Shown: positions 13,334-14,185 of the stretch, in pieces
How the letters are laid out: every line of letters starts with the position of its first letter
How positions within the stretch are numbered: the first letter of the stretch is position 1
Source: Planctomycetales bacterium
Lineage (GTDB): Bacteria > 4484-113 > JAFGCY01
Direction of reading: 5' to 3'
DNA length: 14,185 bases
Assembly: GCA_024645305.1 (NCBI GenBank)
Contig: JAHEFU010000028.1
Location: 1-14,185, forward strand
Position numbers and translations under genes: made by a program
Notes under the pieces: model-generated
What the model was told of the DNA's origin: nothing
The model's input: only the letters and a program-made list of their open reading frames with translations
The model's database searches: none

Positions 13334-14185
13334 TCAGGCCTCCGTTGATTCATGGAAGGGCAGCAGACCCACGGGTTCCGCGCCGCCTTCCACGAAGATC
13401 TGCAGTTCGTCTATCCAGTCCGGGTTGGGGCTGCCGTCCTCATCCACAAAGGGCACGAGGCTGTAGCTCTCACCATCTATCGTACAGGTGAACTGCTGGT
13501 AGTAGTCATCAGTGTCGTGATGGTACTTCGCCGGGTTGGTAACGAGGTCCTGCACGACGTGGTAGAGCTGCTCGTAGAAGTGGTCCTGGGCTGTGTAGTA
13601 ATCCGGAGCGAAGTCCGGGTCCCAGGCCCAGGCGTTCTGCTTCCGGTCGAAACTGACGATGTCGCGGTAATAGTAGCCAGCCGCACTGAAGAACAGGGGG
13701 AAAATCAGCTGCAGCTCCCAGTCGCCGTTATTGTCATAGTCCGTCAGTTCCACCATGCCATGGGCGCTCCACAGCTGGCTGGAGTAATCGGCAGGGTCGG
13801 CAGGGTCGCCGAAGTAGCTGAAGCTGCCGTCGGGATGCACGGTCAGCAGGTCCACCCCGCCGCCCGCGCCGGCGCCGGTCATCCAGGAGGCGATCACATC
13901 CAGCAGGCCGTCATTGTTGGCATCCAGTACGAAGACCCGGCCGATGTACTCGTGGCCCAGTTCATGCCGCGAAACCTCGCGGAAGCTGCCGTCCGCCCGC
14001 TTCAGGTAGCTGCTGACAAGGCCCAGGCCCCACTCGTTGTCCCCTTCATATACGATTCCGACCCCGATGAAGACCTGGCCATGGGCAGTGTTGTAGCCCA
14101 GCTGCTCGCGGGTGATCCCATATCCGCCCCAGTCAGCTGGGGGCAGCATGAGCTGCTCATCGAAGAAGGGATCGAGGTCCGCCAC
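13334..14185 (-). CDS. FG-GAP-like protein, partial (5' end outside the window)
   Basis: 283 residues are visible; the frame is open to the window edge, where GTG is probably an internal Val codon. VLDANNDGLLDVIASWMTG is the FG-GAP-like loop, followed by GAGAGGG. QLWSAHGMVEL and FVDEDGSPNPDWIDELQ match QLWSFYGAMEL and FLDEDGTPSIYLIDE of the downstream gene, showing an old tandem duplication with strong divergence between. No signal peptide can be judged, as the true start is missing. Its stop codon lies one base before the ATG of the next gene, whose ribosome site falls inside its last codons, so translation is likely coupled. Confidence 0.85.
   Translation of the reverse strand: MADLDPFFDEQLMLPPADWGGYGITREQLGYNTAHGQVFIGVGIVYEGDNEWGLGLVSSYLKRADGSFREVSRHELGHEYIGRVFVLDANNDGLLDVIASWMTGAGAGGGVDLLTVHPDGSFSYFGDPADPADYSSQLWSAHGMVELTDYDNNGDWELQLIFPLFFSAAGYYYRDIVSFDRKQNAWAWDPDFAPDYYTAQDHFYEQLYHVVQDLVTNPAKYHHDTDDYYQQFTCTIDGESYSLVPFVDEDGSPNPDWIDELQIFVEGGAEPVGLLPFHESTEA

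Overview
The window reads as the chromosome of a GC-rich, Gram-negative-type bacterium, probably from an uncultured lineage. Four predicted lipoproteins have clear lipoboxes, another protein has a type I signal peptide, and a housekeeping lipB is present. The secreted proteins carry dockerin-like (ISDITPIG), cohesin-like, fibronectin III, PPC-like and FG-GAP-like modules, a style common in environmental Planctomycetota-like or candidate-phylum genomes. No feature here fixes the phylum.

Left part (1-3980). The left edge holds a strong bidirectional terminator and related hairpins. Next, on the minus strand, come a MocR-type regulator (GntR helix-turn-helix fused to a PLP aminotransferase fold) and a small EF-hand lipoprotein, joined by an ATGA overlap. 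A 270 bp divergent promoter region with several TATACC/GGTACC-like boxes separates mocR from a plus-strand lipoprotein at 2965-3852. The boxes are candidate operators for the regulator.

Middle (3981-7493). On the plus strand lie an unusual alpha/beta-hydrolase with a long unassigned C-terminal region and lipB (octanoyltransferase), which has a -10 box 6 nt before its ATG. After lipB comes the most notable locus: a REP/RAYT island. It holds six tandem REP hairpins (five full 47-nt cores plus one 25-nt end). The joints between cores cycle ATT/ATG/TAGG, which reveals a 151-bp higher-order repeat. The array is followed by a Y1 HUH (IS200-like, REP-associated) tyrosine transposase on the minus strand. 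An inverted copy of the REP closes the island, directly against a terminator hairpin. The island sits between the convergent ends of lipB and the next large gene.

Right part (7494-14185, all minus strand). The genes are a 1049-aa modular lipoprotein (cohesin-like, dockerin-like, three Fn3, propeller-like C-terminus), a 447-aa PPC-like/carboxypeptidase-regulatory-like lipoprotein, and two adjacent paralogous FG-GAP-like secreted proteins. The upstream paralog runs off the window edge.

Functionally the window combines a cell-surface or periplasmic protein set of unknown substrate, one ligand-sensing regulator, one lipoate-pathway enzyme, and a REP/RAYT island in which the repeat array has expanded very recently.
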